NCBI RefSeq assembly: GCF_002270415.1
Contig: NZ_NNRI01000021.1
Span: forward strand, 124,001-188,000
Reading direction: 5' to 3'
DNA length: 64,000 nt
DNA from: Mesorhizobium sophorae
Lineage (GTDB): Bacteria; Pseudomonadota; Alphaproteobacteria; Rhizobiales; Rhizobiaceae
The position numbers were made by a program, and so were the translations under genes. Shown in pieces: positions 26,062 to 34,661 of this stretch (the first letter of the stretch is position 1; each line of letters opens with the position of its first letter). The notes beneath the pieces are model-generated. The model did not search any database. It saw only the letters and a list, made by a program, of their open reading frames with translations, and had not been told where the DNA came from.

Positions 26062-28029
26062 TCACGAAACGCTCGGCCCGCTCCTCTGCCGGCCGATGGT
26101 CCAGGAAATCCCCTCCCCGCGCACGATACCGGAAACCTCCTTGCCGAAGTATCGTTCGAGCACCGGCCGCCACGGTACGAGGGTGAATTCGCGCGATTTC
26201 TCCACGACGGCATATTTGCCGCTGGCTAACTCAACTGATCGGCGCAATGTGCCCTCTATCCGATCTCCTGCCCGGGCTTCGACATAGGGCAGACCGAGCT
26301 CGCCCGACAGTTGACCGGCAACACGGTTCAACTCTCGCTGACGCAAGACCGAAATCATGTTGGCGCGGTAGACGATACGCCCTTGCTCTTCGTCCGCGAG
26401 CGCTTGAGCGATCAGCCACTGCCGCCGGCGGGCCTGCGCCTCCCCGACCTCGTGGCCGAAGCCGGTATTGCGCAAGGGCTCCGGCGCATCCGAAACCAGC
26501 TCGCGGTCGAGCCAGGTGGCGCCGTCGAAGCTAACCTGTCGCGCCAACGGGATCGATGACAGCTTTTCAACGATCACAGGCTCGGCTCTGGCCCGCTGGC
26601 GCTCGTAATCCGCGACACGGTCCAGATGGTCCGGCGCGATGATCCAAGTGCCATCCGGCTCACGCTCCACGCCGCCGGTAGCACGCCGGATCGCCTCCAG
26701 TCGACGGACATGCGTTTCGGCGAAACGCTCGGTGGCCGATCTATCATGCTTGAGATGGATATCAATACTGTAGCGCCCGCCACTGGTCGCGGCGATATCG
26801 GCAACGGTGCGGTCGACCTGCCTAGGTTCGGTGTTCCTCGGCGTGACACGCACGATGTACCCGTCGGGCGTCGGTTCCGTCGCCTCGCCTTTGCCGATAT
26901 CGATGTAATGGCTTTTGCCCTCCATCCCATCGAGGATCAAGTAGTGCCGGTCGTTGATTTCGTCGGCCAGGCCGCGAGCGACAACACGGCCGACCACAGG
27001 CTCGGTCTTCGGTTCCGCATCGTGGACGACATAGTCTGCGGCACTGCGGGCGAGCCCCTTTCCGGTCAGCTCGCGATGCATGGTCTTGATGATATCGCCG
27101 CGCTCGCCGATGCGGCGCAGCGTCACTTCAAGCTCATCGTCCAGGCGCCAACGGCCCGGAGGGGTCTCCTGGGCAAGTCCCATGCGCTCCAGTTTGCGCA
27201 GGCGGCCCTGGTGCAACGTTTGGCGAAACGCGTCGCGGCCGGCCGCCGAGACGAAACCGTCATCGTCGCGCATGCGCAGCAGCTGCCGGTCGATGCTGGT
27301 GAAGCGTTCCTGGTCCATTTCCTGGCGCAAGCGCTGCTCGATCTCGCGGTCGGTGCGGGGACCAAGATCGAGGCTGACCAGCTCGGCCGCCCGCTCGCGG
27401 ATTCCGCTCGAAACATATTCCCGCGCGATGACGAGGTTTTCGTCGCGGTCATCCTTCCCGCGAACGATGATGTGGGTGTGCGGATGGCCGGTGTTGAAAT
27501 GATCGACGGCGACCCAATCGAGCCTAGTGCCGAGGTCCTTTTCCATCTGCGCCATGAGCCGCCGCGTGAGCGGCTTCAGGTCGTCGTACTCAATGCCGTC
27601 TTCGGGCGCCACGATAAAGCGAAACTGATGGCGGTCTCCATCCGCGCGATCGAGGAACTCTTTTCCGTCAACGCGATCCTTGTCTGCGCCGTAGAGCTCG
27701 CCCGGCTCACCCTCGCGGGTGACACCGTCGCGCTGGATGTAACGCAGATGAGCACGCGCCCCGTCCTGCCCCTTGCCGGCTAGCCTGACGATGCGCGCCT
27801 TGACCATCACCCGGCGCTGGCGGAAGGCAGCGTATCGATCGCGCGATCTGAGTAATGCAGCAGCCGCCCCGCCTCGCCCTGCCCGGCTTCCGGTAAAGCG
27901 GCCGCCGCGCATGGGCTTGCCGCCTGCTCTGTTGATCGCCGCCCTGACCTGTCCAGCGTAGCCTTTGCCTGCCTTCGAGCCGTTAGACCGGATTTTGCCT
28001 AGCTTCGGCGTGAACTCATCGTCCTGCAT
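26062..28029 (-). CDS. rlxS: ICE relaxase RlxS (DUF3363-type MOB relaxase)
   Basis: 655 residues. N-terminal relaxase domain: basic leader, KARIVRLAGKGQDGARAHLR, YIQRDGV, RHQFRFIVAPEDG, and the histidine motif VDHFNTGHPHTHIIVRG (HxH metal ligands about residue 185). The C-terminal half is DUF3363, as in RlxS of ICEMlSym(R7A) and related proteins of rhizobial plasmids. It nicks oriT and pilots the single strand into the conjugation channel. GGAGGCCGGC precedes the ATG. It follows transglycosylase, traF and rdfS on the same strand, the same order as in R7A. The frame is intact. Confidence 0.9.
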   Translation of the reverse strand: MQDDEFTPKLGKIRSNGSKAGKGYAGQVRAAINRAGGKPMRGGRFTGSRAGRGGAAAALLRSRDRYAAFRQRRVMVKARIVRLAGKGQDGARAHLRYIQRDGVTREGEPGELYGADKDRVDGKEFLDRADGDRHQFRFIVAPEDGIEYDDLKPLTRRLMAQMEKDLGTRLDWVAVDHFNTGHPHTHIIVRGKDDRDENLVIAREYVSSGIRERAAELVSLDLGPRTDREIEQRLRQEMDQERFTSIDRQLLRMRDDDGFVSAAGRDAFRQTLHQGRLRKLERMGLAQETPPGRWRLDDELEVTLRRIGERGDIIKTMHRELTGKGLARSAADYVVHDAEPKTEPVVGRVVARGLADEINDRHYLILDGMEGKSHYIDIGKGEATEPTPDGYIVRVTPRNTEPRQVDRTVADIAATSGGRYSIDIHLKHDRSATERFAETHVRRLEAIRRATGGVEREPDGTWIIAPDHLDRVADYERQRARAEPVIVEKLSSIPLARQVSFDGATWLDRELVSDAPEPLRNTGFGHEVGEAQARRRQWLIAQALADEEQGRIVYRANMISVLRQRELNRVAGQLSGELGLPYVEARAGDRIEGTLRRSVELASGKYAVVEKSREFTLVPWRPVLERYFGKEVSGIVRGEGISWTIGRQRSGPSVS

Positions 28030-28130
28030 GCCGGCCTCCAGCTAATCAAGAGTGAGATCAAGCGCTTATGCGCCCCAGCCTCCTGCGGTCGGTAGCAGCC
28101 TCTTGGAAAAACGATGTGCAGACAAAGACT

Positions 28131-28170
28131 TGACTGCCGCCTGGAGGCGGTACCTTTATCTTGCCTTCCG
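28131..28170. other. oriT: Candidate origin of transfer (oriT) upstream of rlxS
   Basis: The 197-bp gap between the transglycosylase and rlxS contains CCGCCTGGAGGCGG (28137-28150), a short inverted repeat, followed after 6 bp by TATCTTGCC (28157-28165), close to the IncP-type nic sequence YATCCTGY. Inverted repeat just upstream of nic is the standard layout and the position matches ICEMlSym-like elements. Sequence alone does not prove nicking. Confidence 0.45.
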
Positions 28171-28226
28171 CCGACCCTGCTTCTGCCCCCGCCCAGCCGC
28201 CCTCACCGACCCGCAGCCGCCAGCCC

Positions 28227-28913
28227 TCACCGGCTGTCCGGCTTGCTTGTCCCAAGGTGATCCTTCCCGAGCGGCACCAGAATTTTGCCGTTCGATTTGC
28301 GCGCCAGCTCGCCGTTCCGCAGAAAAAACAGCGATCCTCCGGAGGGAGCTTCTGGTGCCTTTGCACGCGGTGATTTGCCCTTGAACTGATCCATGTCGGC
28401 GGCCGAAACCCCGGCCGCCGTTAGCCCTTTCAGATAAGCAACCGTCTCATTTGGAAGCGGTGTTCCGCGTTTCAAATGCGCCGCATAGCGTACCGGTCCA
28501 GCGTTGTAGGCGGCGAACAGGCCGGGGAAGCCGAAGCGGTCATACATGGCGCGCAGATAGGCGGTGCCGGCCAGGATATTGTCGTGCTGATCGTGCGGAT
28601 CGGTGCCCAGACCGTGCGCGGCCCGCATGTCCTGATAGGTGCCAGGCATGACCTGCATGAGGCCCATGGCGCCGGCGCGCGAAGTGATGGGACGGCCATC
28701 GAGCCTGGTCTTGCCGTCGCTCTCGGCATCGACGACGGCGTAGATCCAGGTTTCAGGAATACGGAAGCGCCTGCTTGCTTCCGATACGAACTTCTGCCAC
28801 TTTTGAAGCTGCGGACTATGGGAGATGGCGACCGGCTCAGCGCCGGTCGAGGCGGAACAGGCGCATGGCGCAAGGGCGATCATGCCCAGCATCAGGAGGG
28901 TCAGTCGGTCCAT
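28227..28913 (-). CDS. Lytic transglycosylase of the transfer system
   Basis: 228 residues with an N-terminal lipoprotein-like or Sec signal (MDRLTLLMLGMIALAPCACS, Cys at 18/20). The SLT domain is clear: AVVDAESDGKTR with the catalytic Glu, GAMGLMQVMPGTYQDM, NILAGTAYLRAMYDRFG and LFAAYNAGPVRYA. It opens peptidoglycan locally for the conjugation apparatus. It overlaps the 3' end of traF by 13 bp and precedes rlxS. Confidence 0.92.
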   Translation of the reverse strand: MDRLTLLMLGMIALAPCACSASTGAEPVAISHSPQLQKWQKFVSEASRRFRIPETWIYAVVDAESDGKTRLDGRPITSRAGAMGLMQVMPGTYQDMRAAHGLGTDPHDQHDNILAGTAYLRAMYDRFGFPGLFAAYNAGPVRYAAHLKRGTPLPNETVAYLKGLTAAGVSAADMDQFKGKSPRAKAPEAPSGGSLFFLRNGELARKSNGKILVPLGKDHLGTSKPDSR

Positions 28914-29446
28914 AGCGGCACCAGCCTCCCGATGACATTCGAGGCCGGGACCGGCCCGAAATAGCGGCTGTCGAAGGAGCGGGGCGTCTCGCCATTGAGC
29001 AGGAAGACCTCGTCATCGACGAGCTTTCGACACGCGTTCCACCATGGCAGCGCGCGGCCTTGAATGTCGGTTGCGAGGCGGCGCGCGACGATCGCGCCGC
29101 CGATGATTATGGCTTCGTTGAAGGTACAGACATGCTCGTGCGGCAGTGCAGCGATGCGCTTGACCAGCGGCACGTTGCGGGGCAGATAGCCGCGTTTTTC
29201 GGCGAGATCGGCGACCGCTTGCGCGGTCCGTACAAGCACCAGATCGCCGCGCGCCGGTGCTGCCGAAGCGACCAAATAAAGGCCTAGCGGCGCGCTGGCC
29301 GAGGCGTTCCAGACCAGCCAGGGCGATGGTTTTTCGAAGGCGGTGAAGCCGATGAGGCCGACGCCAATCGCAGCTATGGCGATTGCCTTACGGACCCGAA
29401 TTCGCCGCAAACGGCTGCCGATCAGACGGATGGGGGGACGACTCAT
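28901..29446 (-). CDS. traF: TraF-like S26 signal peptidase
   Basis: About 181 residues. One N-terminal membrane segment (AIAIAAIGVGLIGFTAF), then the S26 motifs SASAPLGLYL (catalytic Ser), RGDLVLVRT, VKRIAALPHEHV (catalytic Lys) and SFDSRYFGPVPASNVIGRL. TraF processes the conjugative pilus subunit and acts in the periplasm. The ATG at 29446 overlaps the rdfS stop (ATGA), so I prefer it to an upstream in-frame start at 29497 that would overlap rdfS. Confidence 0.92.
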   Translation of the reverse strand: MSRPPIRLIGSRLRRIRVRKAIAIAAIGVGLIGFTAFEKPSPWLVWNASASAPLGLYLVASAAPARGDLVLVRTAQAVADLAEKRGYLPRNVPLVKRIAALPHEHVCTFNEAIIIGGAIVARRLATDIQGRALPWWNACRKLVDDEVFLLNGETPRSFDSRYFGPVPASNVIGRLVPLWTD

Positions 29447-29682
29447 GACCGGCCTCCATGCTGAGCGTCGGAGTCCTGCTGGCGTCCTTTTGACCACTCA
29501 TCGAGTTCGTCGATGTGGTAGCGGACATAGCGGCCGTGCTTGCGGAATTTCGGGCCACCGCCGGTGAGCCGCATCTTTTCCAGGGTGCGCTGGGACAGCC
29601 CGATATAGAAAGCAGCCTGCGCTGTATTGAGGAACGGGCTGCCCTTCTTGGCGCGGGCCGCGCGCTCGTTTTCGTCGTCCAT
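29443..29682 (-). CDS. rdfS: RdfS-like excisionase (recombination directionality factor)
   Basis: 79 residues (ATG at 29682; ATG at 29688 is in frame). Single helix-turn-helix of the MerR/AlpA excisionase class: FLNTAQAAFYIGLSQRTLEK followed by KFRKHGRYVRYHIDELDEW. In ICEMlSym(R7A) rdfS is the excisionase that drives ICE excision and lies directly upstream of traF and rlxS under FseA control; the same order here supports the name. The start codon and RBS lie inside a 10-bp hairpin (29683-29722). No integrase gene is in the window. Confidence 0.8.
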   Translation of the reverse strand: MDDENERAARAKKGSPFLNTAQAAFYIGLSQRTLEKMRLTGGGPKFRKHGRYVRYHIDELDEWSKGRQQDSDAQHGGRS

Positions 29683-29722
29683 GATCATCCTCGTTCGCGT
29701 GGGAGAAGCGAGGAGGATGATC
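29683..29722 (-). promoter_or_regulatory. RNA hairpin covering the rdfS ribosome binding site
   Basis: GATCATCCTC at 29683-29692 is a perfect inverted repeat of GAGGATGATC at 29713-29722. In the rdfS transcript the downstream arm contains GAGGAU immediately before the AUG at 29682, so the stem would hide the Shine-Dalgarno sequence. It could alternatively be a DNA operator. Confidence 0.5.
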
Positions 29723-29829
29723 GCGTGAGGGCGCTTCAGGGACGGGCGAAGAGTCGGACCATGGGTTTTCGCCGCCCCTTGAGAGGAGCCCCCGCGCCGG
29801 CTGGGGCGCGAGGGCCTGGGGCTTGCCGA

Positions 29830-30153
29830 TCAGTCGACCGGGTTCCAGATGATGGCGTAGGTTTCGTCGTCATCCTGCCCGGCGGCGCGGCCGAGATTGG
29901 CGTAGAGCTTGCGCGGGCCGAACTCAGGGGCGGCGATTGACAGGCTCACATAGTCCTTGCCGGAGGTCTCGCCGGTGCGGATCCAGCCCGCGCCGACCTC
30001 GACGCCCTGCGTCAGCACCCGGAAGTCGGGATGGTTTTCGGCACCCTTGGCCTGGTTGGGCACGATGTCGATGTCGGCGCGGACGCTGAGCGTCTTGAGC
30101 TGGCCCTTGTAGCCGCCGTTGTCCTGCTTGGTGACGTAGCCGATCGCGGTCAT
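29830..30153 (-). CDS. DUF736 family protein
   Basis: 107 residues: MTAIGYVTKQDNGGYKGQLK... NHPDFRVL... EVGAGWIRTGETSGKDYVSL... LYANLGRAAGQDDDETYAII. The pattern is a compact beta-rich single domain found almost only on rhizobial and other proteobacterial ICEs and plasmids next to transfer genes; its function is unknown. AAAAGGAG precedes the ATG at 30153. It lies upstream of rdfS on the same strand. Confidence 0.92.
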   Translation of the reverse strand: MTAIGYVTKQDNGGYKGQLKTLSVRADIDIVPNQAKGAENHPDFRVLTQGVEVGAGWIRTGETSGKDYVSLSIAAPEFGPRKLYANLGRAAGQDDDETYAIIWNPVD

Positions 30154-30689
30154 GATAGTCTCCTTTTGCTGTTCGCCGGGGACCATTCCCCTGCGATGGC
30201 GGACCGTGATGGGCGCGTCAGGAACGCCTGAACCCTTCAGGGCCGCAGCGACAGCGAAGGACCCGAGCGGACGGCTTTTTTTGAAGCGAAGCGGCGCGAG
30301 GAAGCCGCCGCAGGCGGCGGGGAAAAAAGCTGGCGGCGAGGGTTTCGGGCGGGCCGGATCGCCCATAGGTCGACAAGCCAGCCGCAGGGAAATGGTCCCT
30401 GAAGACACATGGAGACAGGTCGCGCTGACCGCGCTGCATGCAACAAGCAGACGACGGCAAGGTGGGGCCGTGGACGCTCGGAGGCCGTGCCGACGACAGC
30501 TGGGCCGATCAGCGCTGGCGCTCTGCCAGCCATGCGGGTGTGGTGATCATTGGCCGATGGCGAGGAGTTTGGCGGTCGGATCTTACTGCGGTTGCGAACC
30601 GCCAGGGACGGCTGAATGCGGAAATCCACCCGACCGGAACGTCGCGTGGGCGGCGGTAAAGGGAGGTGCCGCCGCCCGAGCGAGAGGGG
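30154..30689 (-). other. Gene-free gap between ParB-like and DUF736 genes
   Basis: About 536 bp. Only frames with poor starts and low-complexity Arg/Ala/Pro translation are present. It presumably contains the DUF736 promoter; a T-run at 30269-30275 follows a GC-rich stretch but I find no convincing stem. Nothing else supported. Confidence 0.5.
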
Positions 30690-32417
30690 TCATTCGGAGC
30701 CGAACAACGCGCGGACTTTCGCCCACTGATCGGCGGTGCGGAAGCCGCCGCGACCGGTATAGGTTTCGGCAGGGACTTTCATCCGGCGCGGCAGCCATTG
30801 GTCGACCTTGTGGCGGCCGTTCTCGCCGCAAAGGAAGTCGCGGATGATCTTCTTTTGCGTCTTGACCTTCTCCGAAACATTGCCGTCCGCGACGTGCTTG
30901 CCGGCTATATCGGCCAGCATGGCGTTGGCGATTTCCCTGTCGCGAATGAGGTCGAAGAAGGCCTCGTCCGGCTGCCAGCAGGCGCCGATATCGACATTCA
31001 GATGGTTGCCGAGCGCCTCGACCACAACACTTCCTGCCTGCAAAGTCTCGCCCATGACGATGGTGAGCGCGCGCATCACGTCTTCGTCGGGAAGCGCCAG
31101 GAGGCGGGCAAAGACGCTCGCCGTGGCATGATCGTCGCTTTTTCCCCCGGCGACGGTTCTGTTCTCATCGGCCATGTTCAGCAGGGCCAGGACCGCGCGG
31201 CGTTTTTCGGCGAAGGCGGCTTCGGCCTTGCCGTTCGCGAGGCTCGCGGCCACCGCCTCGTTGGCGGCGCGTTGCGGTCCGGGCCGCACGTGCCAGAGAC
31301 CCGAACCGGTGATGGCATGGGCCACCATCAGGCGCAGTGCTGTGCCCGCATGATCGAGCATGGCGGCGCGCACGGCGGCGTGGCGATGCAGATCGACATA
31401 GTTCTGCATTGGGCCAGAAAGCTCGGGGCGTGACGGCTTGGCGGGCGTGTCTGCTTCCTCACCGGCATCGGCTTTCCCGCGAGCGCGGCGGGCTTCTTTG
31501 TGCGACAGCCAGCCTTCGTGACACTCGACTTCGCCGCGATGCGAGACGGTGATGACGACCTTGCCGCCTTTTTTCTTCGGCGTCTTTTCGTGGTCCCATG
31601 AGTGGAAATACTGGCCGGGTTCCAGCACCACCACTTCGGCCCAGCCGGCTTCCAGATAGGCGTCGCGTCTGGCGGCAATTGTCGCGTTCTGCTTTTCCCA
31701 GAACAGATCGGCATCGGCGAAATAGCTATCCTCGCCGAACAGGTCGCACACCATCAGACCGGGGTAATCCTCGATTGGAAAGAGCGCCACCTTGGTGGAA
31801 ATCGACTGCCGCCGAACAGCCACTGCTTCAGCTGGAAGCCGCGCGGCGGGTATTGCTCGGGATCGGCAAGAAGCGCCAGCCAATCCTGTTGCTGCGCCTT
31901 CGAGGCCATGGTGAGATGGCGCGCGGTCTCGGCGTCGATTTCGTCGCGCCTATAGGCCTCGCGGAGTTTCGGCAGCAGGTCGCCAAGCGCCAGGATGCGT
32001 TTCACGGCAAGCTCGGTGATGCCGAAGGTGGCGGCGATGTCTGGAACGGTGCGGCCCTGCTTGATCAGCCGCGAAAACGTCTCCCACTGCGATACTTCAT
32101 CCGGGTCGAGGCGGGCGATGTTTTCGATCAGCGAGGCTTCGAGCATCGGCGTCGTCGCCGTCTTCCATGATGGCGCAGGGCAACGGTTCGGCTTCGCCAC
32201 GCTCGTTGGCAATGGATTTCGCGGCGAAGTAACGCCGGCGTCCGGCGACGATTTCGAACATGTCGGGCGCGCCGTTGGGCCGCATCAGAAGCGGCACGAG
32301 AACGCCGCGCGCGCGAACCGAGGGCAGAATGCCGGACACGTCCGGGGCGCGTCTGGCATGGCGCATGTTGACGGCGGAAATGTTGAGCCGGTCGATTGCA
32401 ATGTGGGCAAGCTGCAT
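30690..32417 (-). pseudogene. ParB/Srx-domain ICE protein, two frameshifts
   Basis: Starts at ATG 32417 (AAGGAGAAAAACC upstream) with MQLAHIAIDRLNISAVNMRH, SVRARGVLVPLLMRP and VAGRRRYFAAKSI, a ParB N-terminal nuclease-like domain. Near 32145 the frame shifts to LEASLIENIARLDPDEVSQW and TFGITELAVKRIL (ParB HTH), and near 31808 to a third frame, ISTKVALFPIEDYPG, running to 30690. The full product would be about 570 residues, a length typical of this ICE/plasmid family. Each break is a single-base-type shift, so it is either recently inactivated or mis-sequenced. Confidence 0.8.
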
Positions 32418-32494
32418 GGTTTTTCTCCTTTTCTTCGGTTGGGATTGTCCTGACGCGAGGCGCGACAAGCGGCGCGGCAGGGACGGTTTTGCGC

Positions 32495-32911
32495 CTAGCG
32501 GCGCTCTCTCGCCACGTCGGGCGAAAGCTCAAAATGGCGCTTCGAGAGTACGCTTGCTGCCTGTCGAAGAAGCTGTTCGGCCTCGGTGATATGGCCGGCG
32601 AGGCGCGCGGCCTGCGCATGGACCGAGAGCGGGAAGCGGCCCTCGAAATGGAGGTCGCGCTCGATGCCGAGGCCAAGCGGACCTTTGACGGTTTGAAGCT
32701 CGGCAAGGCTGACGCTGCCGAGTTCGGGGTACCCGAACCCGAGGTCGCAAAGGCCGAACAGCGTGTCGCCGTCGGGGTCGAGTTCGGTCAACAGCCAGGT
32801 CGCCGCGCCTGCCGGATCAAACAGCTTCACGACCGGCTGATGGTCGGTTTCAACTTGCGCCGCGCCGTTGGCGAGAAGCCGGGCGCAAAGGTCGTCGGTG
32901 ATCAGGATCAT
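32495..32911 (-). CDS. DUF2958 domain protein
   Basis: 138 residues starting MILITDDLCARLLANGA with AAAGGAG upstream. The core VVKLFDPAGAATWLLTELDP, LCDLGFGYPELGSVSLAEL and LGLGIERDLHFEG is the DUF2958 signature. DUF2958 proteins are small, soluble, and occur near DUF736, ParB and ArdC genes on mobile elements; function unknown, possibly anti-restriction or single-strand handling by association. An in-frame upstream start at 33193 would overlap the ardC 3' end and is unlikely. Confidence 0.88.
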   Translation of the reverse strand: MILITDDLCARLLANGAAQVETDHQPVVKLFDPAGAATWLLTELDPDGDTLFGLCDLGFGYPELGSVSLAELQTVKGPLGLGIERDLHFEGRFPLSVHAQAARLAGHITEAEQLLRQAASVLSKRHFELSPDVARERR

Positions 32912-33155
32912 GGCAAAAACTCCTTTTTCAGAACGGGTCGAGTTGATTGCGGGCATTCGGCGGGAGAAAGGTTCGCTGGACCTTTCCCTGATCCGCCTCA
33001 CCAGAGGCCGATATCGAGCGGCTTTTGCGCGGCACGCGGCCGCCTCCATGAGGCGGTCGAGCCAGCCGCGCGGTGATCGGGCGGACACCGGGGACGAGCG
33101 TTTGCTCGTCTTGCGGGGTCGTCTCGCTCTGGAGGGGATGGGAAGCGCACGGCGC

Positions 33156-33368
33156 TCATGCCGCGATCCCCTCCTGCGGCGGCTCGGCTTCATCGTGGTG
33201 GAAAGCGAGCAGCAAATCGGCGGCTTTCGAGGCGCGGCTGGCAGCGCTGAAGATGGCGCGATTGTCCTCGCGCAGCACCTTCAGCCATGAGCCGATATAG
33301 TCGGCGTGGCGCACGGTCGGCTCGATGCCGAGACTGCTGCAGACAAAGGCTGCGGCGATTTCGGCGAC
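33156..33368 (-). pseudogene. ardC: 3' part of the split ICE ardC gene
   Basis: The minus strand from 33362 reads EIAAAFVCSSLGIEP and HADYIGSWLKVLREDNRAIF to a stop at 33156-33158: the C-terminal part of an ArdC antirestriction protein. The 5' part lies 7.4 kb away at 40777-41520 with the same orientation, and the two are separated by the three-recombinase element. GGCGAC (33363-33368) is the left copy of the flanking duplication; joining there restores AREELVAEIAAAF in frame. Confidence 0.9.
33363..33368. repeat. Left copy of 6-bp element-flanking duplication (GGCGAC)
   Basis: GGCGAC here is repeated at 40777-40782 on the other side of the 7.4-kb element. For a tyrosine-recombinase element such a hexamer is probably the strand-exchange core or coupling sequence rather than a staggered-cut duplication. 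Confidence 0.8.
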
Positions 33369-33516
33369 TTATCTGAACAGTCAAGCTGTCTCAGGCGGAT
33401 TTTGCGGAGGCATTTGCCTGAAGATCCGCGCACTTCGATCGGTCTGGGGCGCGTGAGACAGATTCCAGGGGTGGTGCGAGCGCCATGCGGCTGCTCAACC
33501 GATCGAGTTTGAGGGC

Positions 33517-34443
33517 CTATGCGGCGCCCCGGACCTTGTGTTGGCGAGCGCCCGCCTGCTCGGCGTGCATCCAGTCGGCGATCTGTTGCGCCTTAGCCGC
33601 GGCGGTGAAGATGGCCCGCTTGTCGGCACGAAGCACTTCGAGCCAGGACGCGACATAGGCGGCGTGATCGGGCCGCGGCTCGACACTGAGGTTGAGGTCG
33701 GCGCAGATCATGGCGCTCAGGAGTTCGACCGTGCATTCCTCCATGGCGTAGGCCGCCGAGCCGAAACGTCCGGAGAGATCGCGGTCGAGGCGATGGCTGA
33801 CGCCGGAGGCATGCCCGCATTCATGGAGCAGCACGGCGTAGTAGGCGACGGCATCGCGGAAGCAGGCAAACTCGGGCATCTGCACGTGATCCGTGGACGG
33901 TCTGTAGTACGCTCGTGAGCCGCCGTGCCGGATGTCGATGCCAAGCGCCGCACAGAACCGCTCGGCCTGCTCGATACGCTCTGCCTCGGGCAGCACCGGC
34001 ATCTCGGGCGGCGTGTAGCCATCGACCTGGGCGCAATTGAAAACCGTGTAGCCGCGGGCGAACATGCGCCGGGCAGGCTCGTCGCGATCTTCGTCGCCGT
34101 CCTCGGCGTCGGCCTCGCCGTGGCGATCGGCAATCTTCCAGAACACGACCAGATGGCCGCGCTCGCCCTTGCGGACCTGGGCGCCGAGTGCCTGCCACTG
34201 GCGATAGGTGCCCCAGATGCCGGCGGGATAGCCGACCCCGTGAGCCGCGGCCCAGAGTGCGATGACGTTGACGCCGCGATAGGCCTTCTGCGAGGCGACG
34301 TTGACGGGCGTGGTGATGGCCGATCCGTCATGGTGCCAGGGCATCCGATAGTCGTCGGCGCCGGCCTCGATGGCGGCGATGATCTGGCTGGTGACGCGCT
34401 CGTAGATGTCGGTCCGGGTCTCATGTGTGCGATTCGTGGTCAT
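33517..34443 (-). CDS. ardC: ArdC-like antirestriction protein carried by the GInt element
   Basis: 308 residues. N-terminal ssDNA-binding DUF1738 part (TDIYERVTSQIIAAIEAGAD, PWHHDGSAITTPVNVASQKAYRG cut here at its core, GTYRQWQALGAQVRKGERG) and a C-terminal metalloprotease-like part with YAVLLHECGHASGVSHRLDR (HExxH variant HECGH) and TVELLSAMICADL. ArdC protects incoming DNA from restriction. GAGGAGGCAGCC precedes the ATG at 34443. It is the only cargo gene and is about the same family as, but clearly different in sequence from, the ardC it interrupts. Confidence 0.9.
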   Translation of the reverse strand: MTTNRTHETRTDIYERVTSQIIAAIEAGADDYRMPWHHDGSAITTPVNVASQKAYRGVNVIALWAAAHGVGYPAGIWGTYRQWQALGAQVRKGERGHLVVFWKIADRHGEADAEDGDEDRDEPARRMFARGYTVFNCAQVDGYTPPEMPVLPEAERIEQAERFCAALGIDIRHGGSRAYYRPSTDHVQMPEFACFRDAVAYYAVLLHECGHASGVSHRLDRDLSGRFGSAAYAMEECTVELLSAMICADLNLSVEPRPDHAAYVASWLEVLRADKRAIFTAAAKAQQIADWMHAEQAGARQHKVRGAA

Positions 34444-34618
34444 GGCTGCCTCCTCAAGCTCGCCCTCTCCGTCGAGGGCGAGGCGGCAGAGGCAGACGCG
34501 GGAAGCCGGCCCGTCACACCCTGTTCTCGGTGCTGGTGCGGAACAGGGTTGACGGGCCGGCAGCGTCTGCCACAACCCGAGCCCTGCCTCGACGGGCGAG
34601 CTTGAGGAGGCGGCCATG
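34441..34618. repeat. 178-bp imperfect palindrome upstream of the cargo ardC
   Basis: Left arm begins CATGGCTGCCTCCTCAAGCT at 34441; the right arm ends with its near-perfect inverse at 34594-34618. The central 81 bp is strongest: GGCAGACGC (34491), GCCGGCCCGTCA (34505) and ACCCTGTTC (34518) pair with GAACAGGGT (34541), TGACGGGCCGGC (34550) and GCGTCTGCC (34563). It overlaps the ardC start and RBS. Could be a promoter/operator island, a single-strand promoter or a replication/transfer structure. Confidence 0.7.
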
Positions 34619-34661
34619 ACCGGCGCGCCGAGACCGGATCGATGAGGATGACGCGCGGCTC

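Noticed and set aside
26626..27783. 385-codon plus-strand frame
   Set aside because: Antisense to rlxS, whose HxH motif and full-length match are convincing.
30237..30831. Several 60-230-codon frames on both strands
   Set aside because: Low-complexity Arg/Ala/Pro translations without RBS or homology; treated as a gap.
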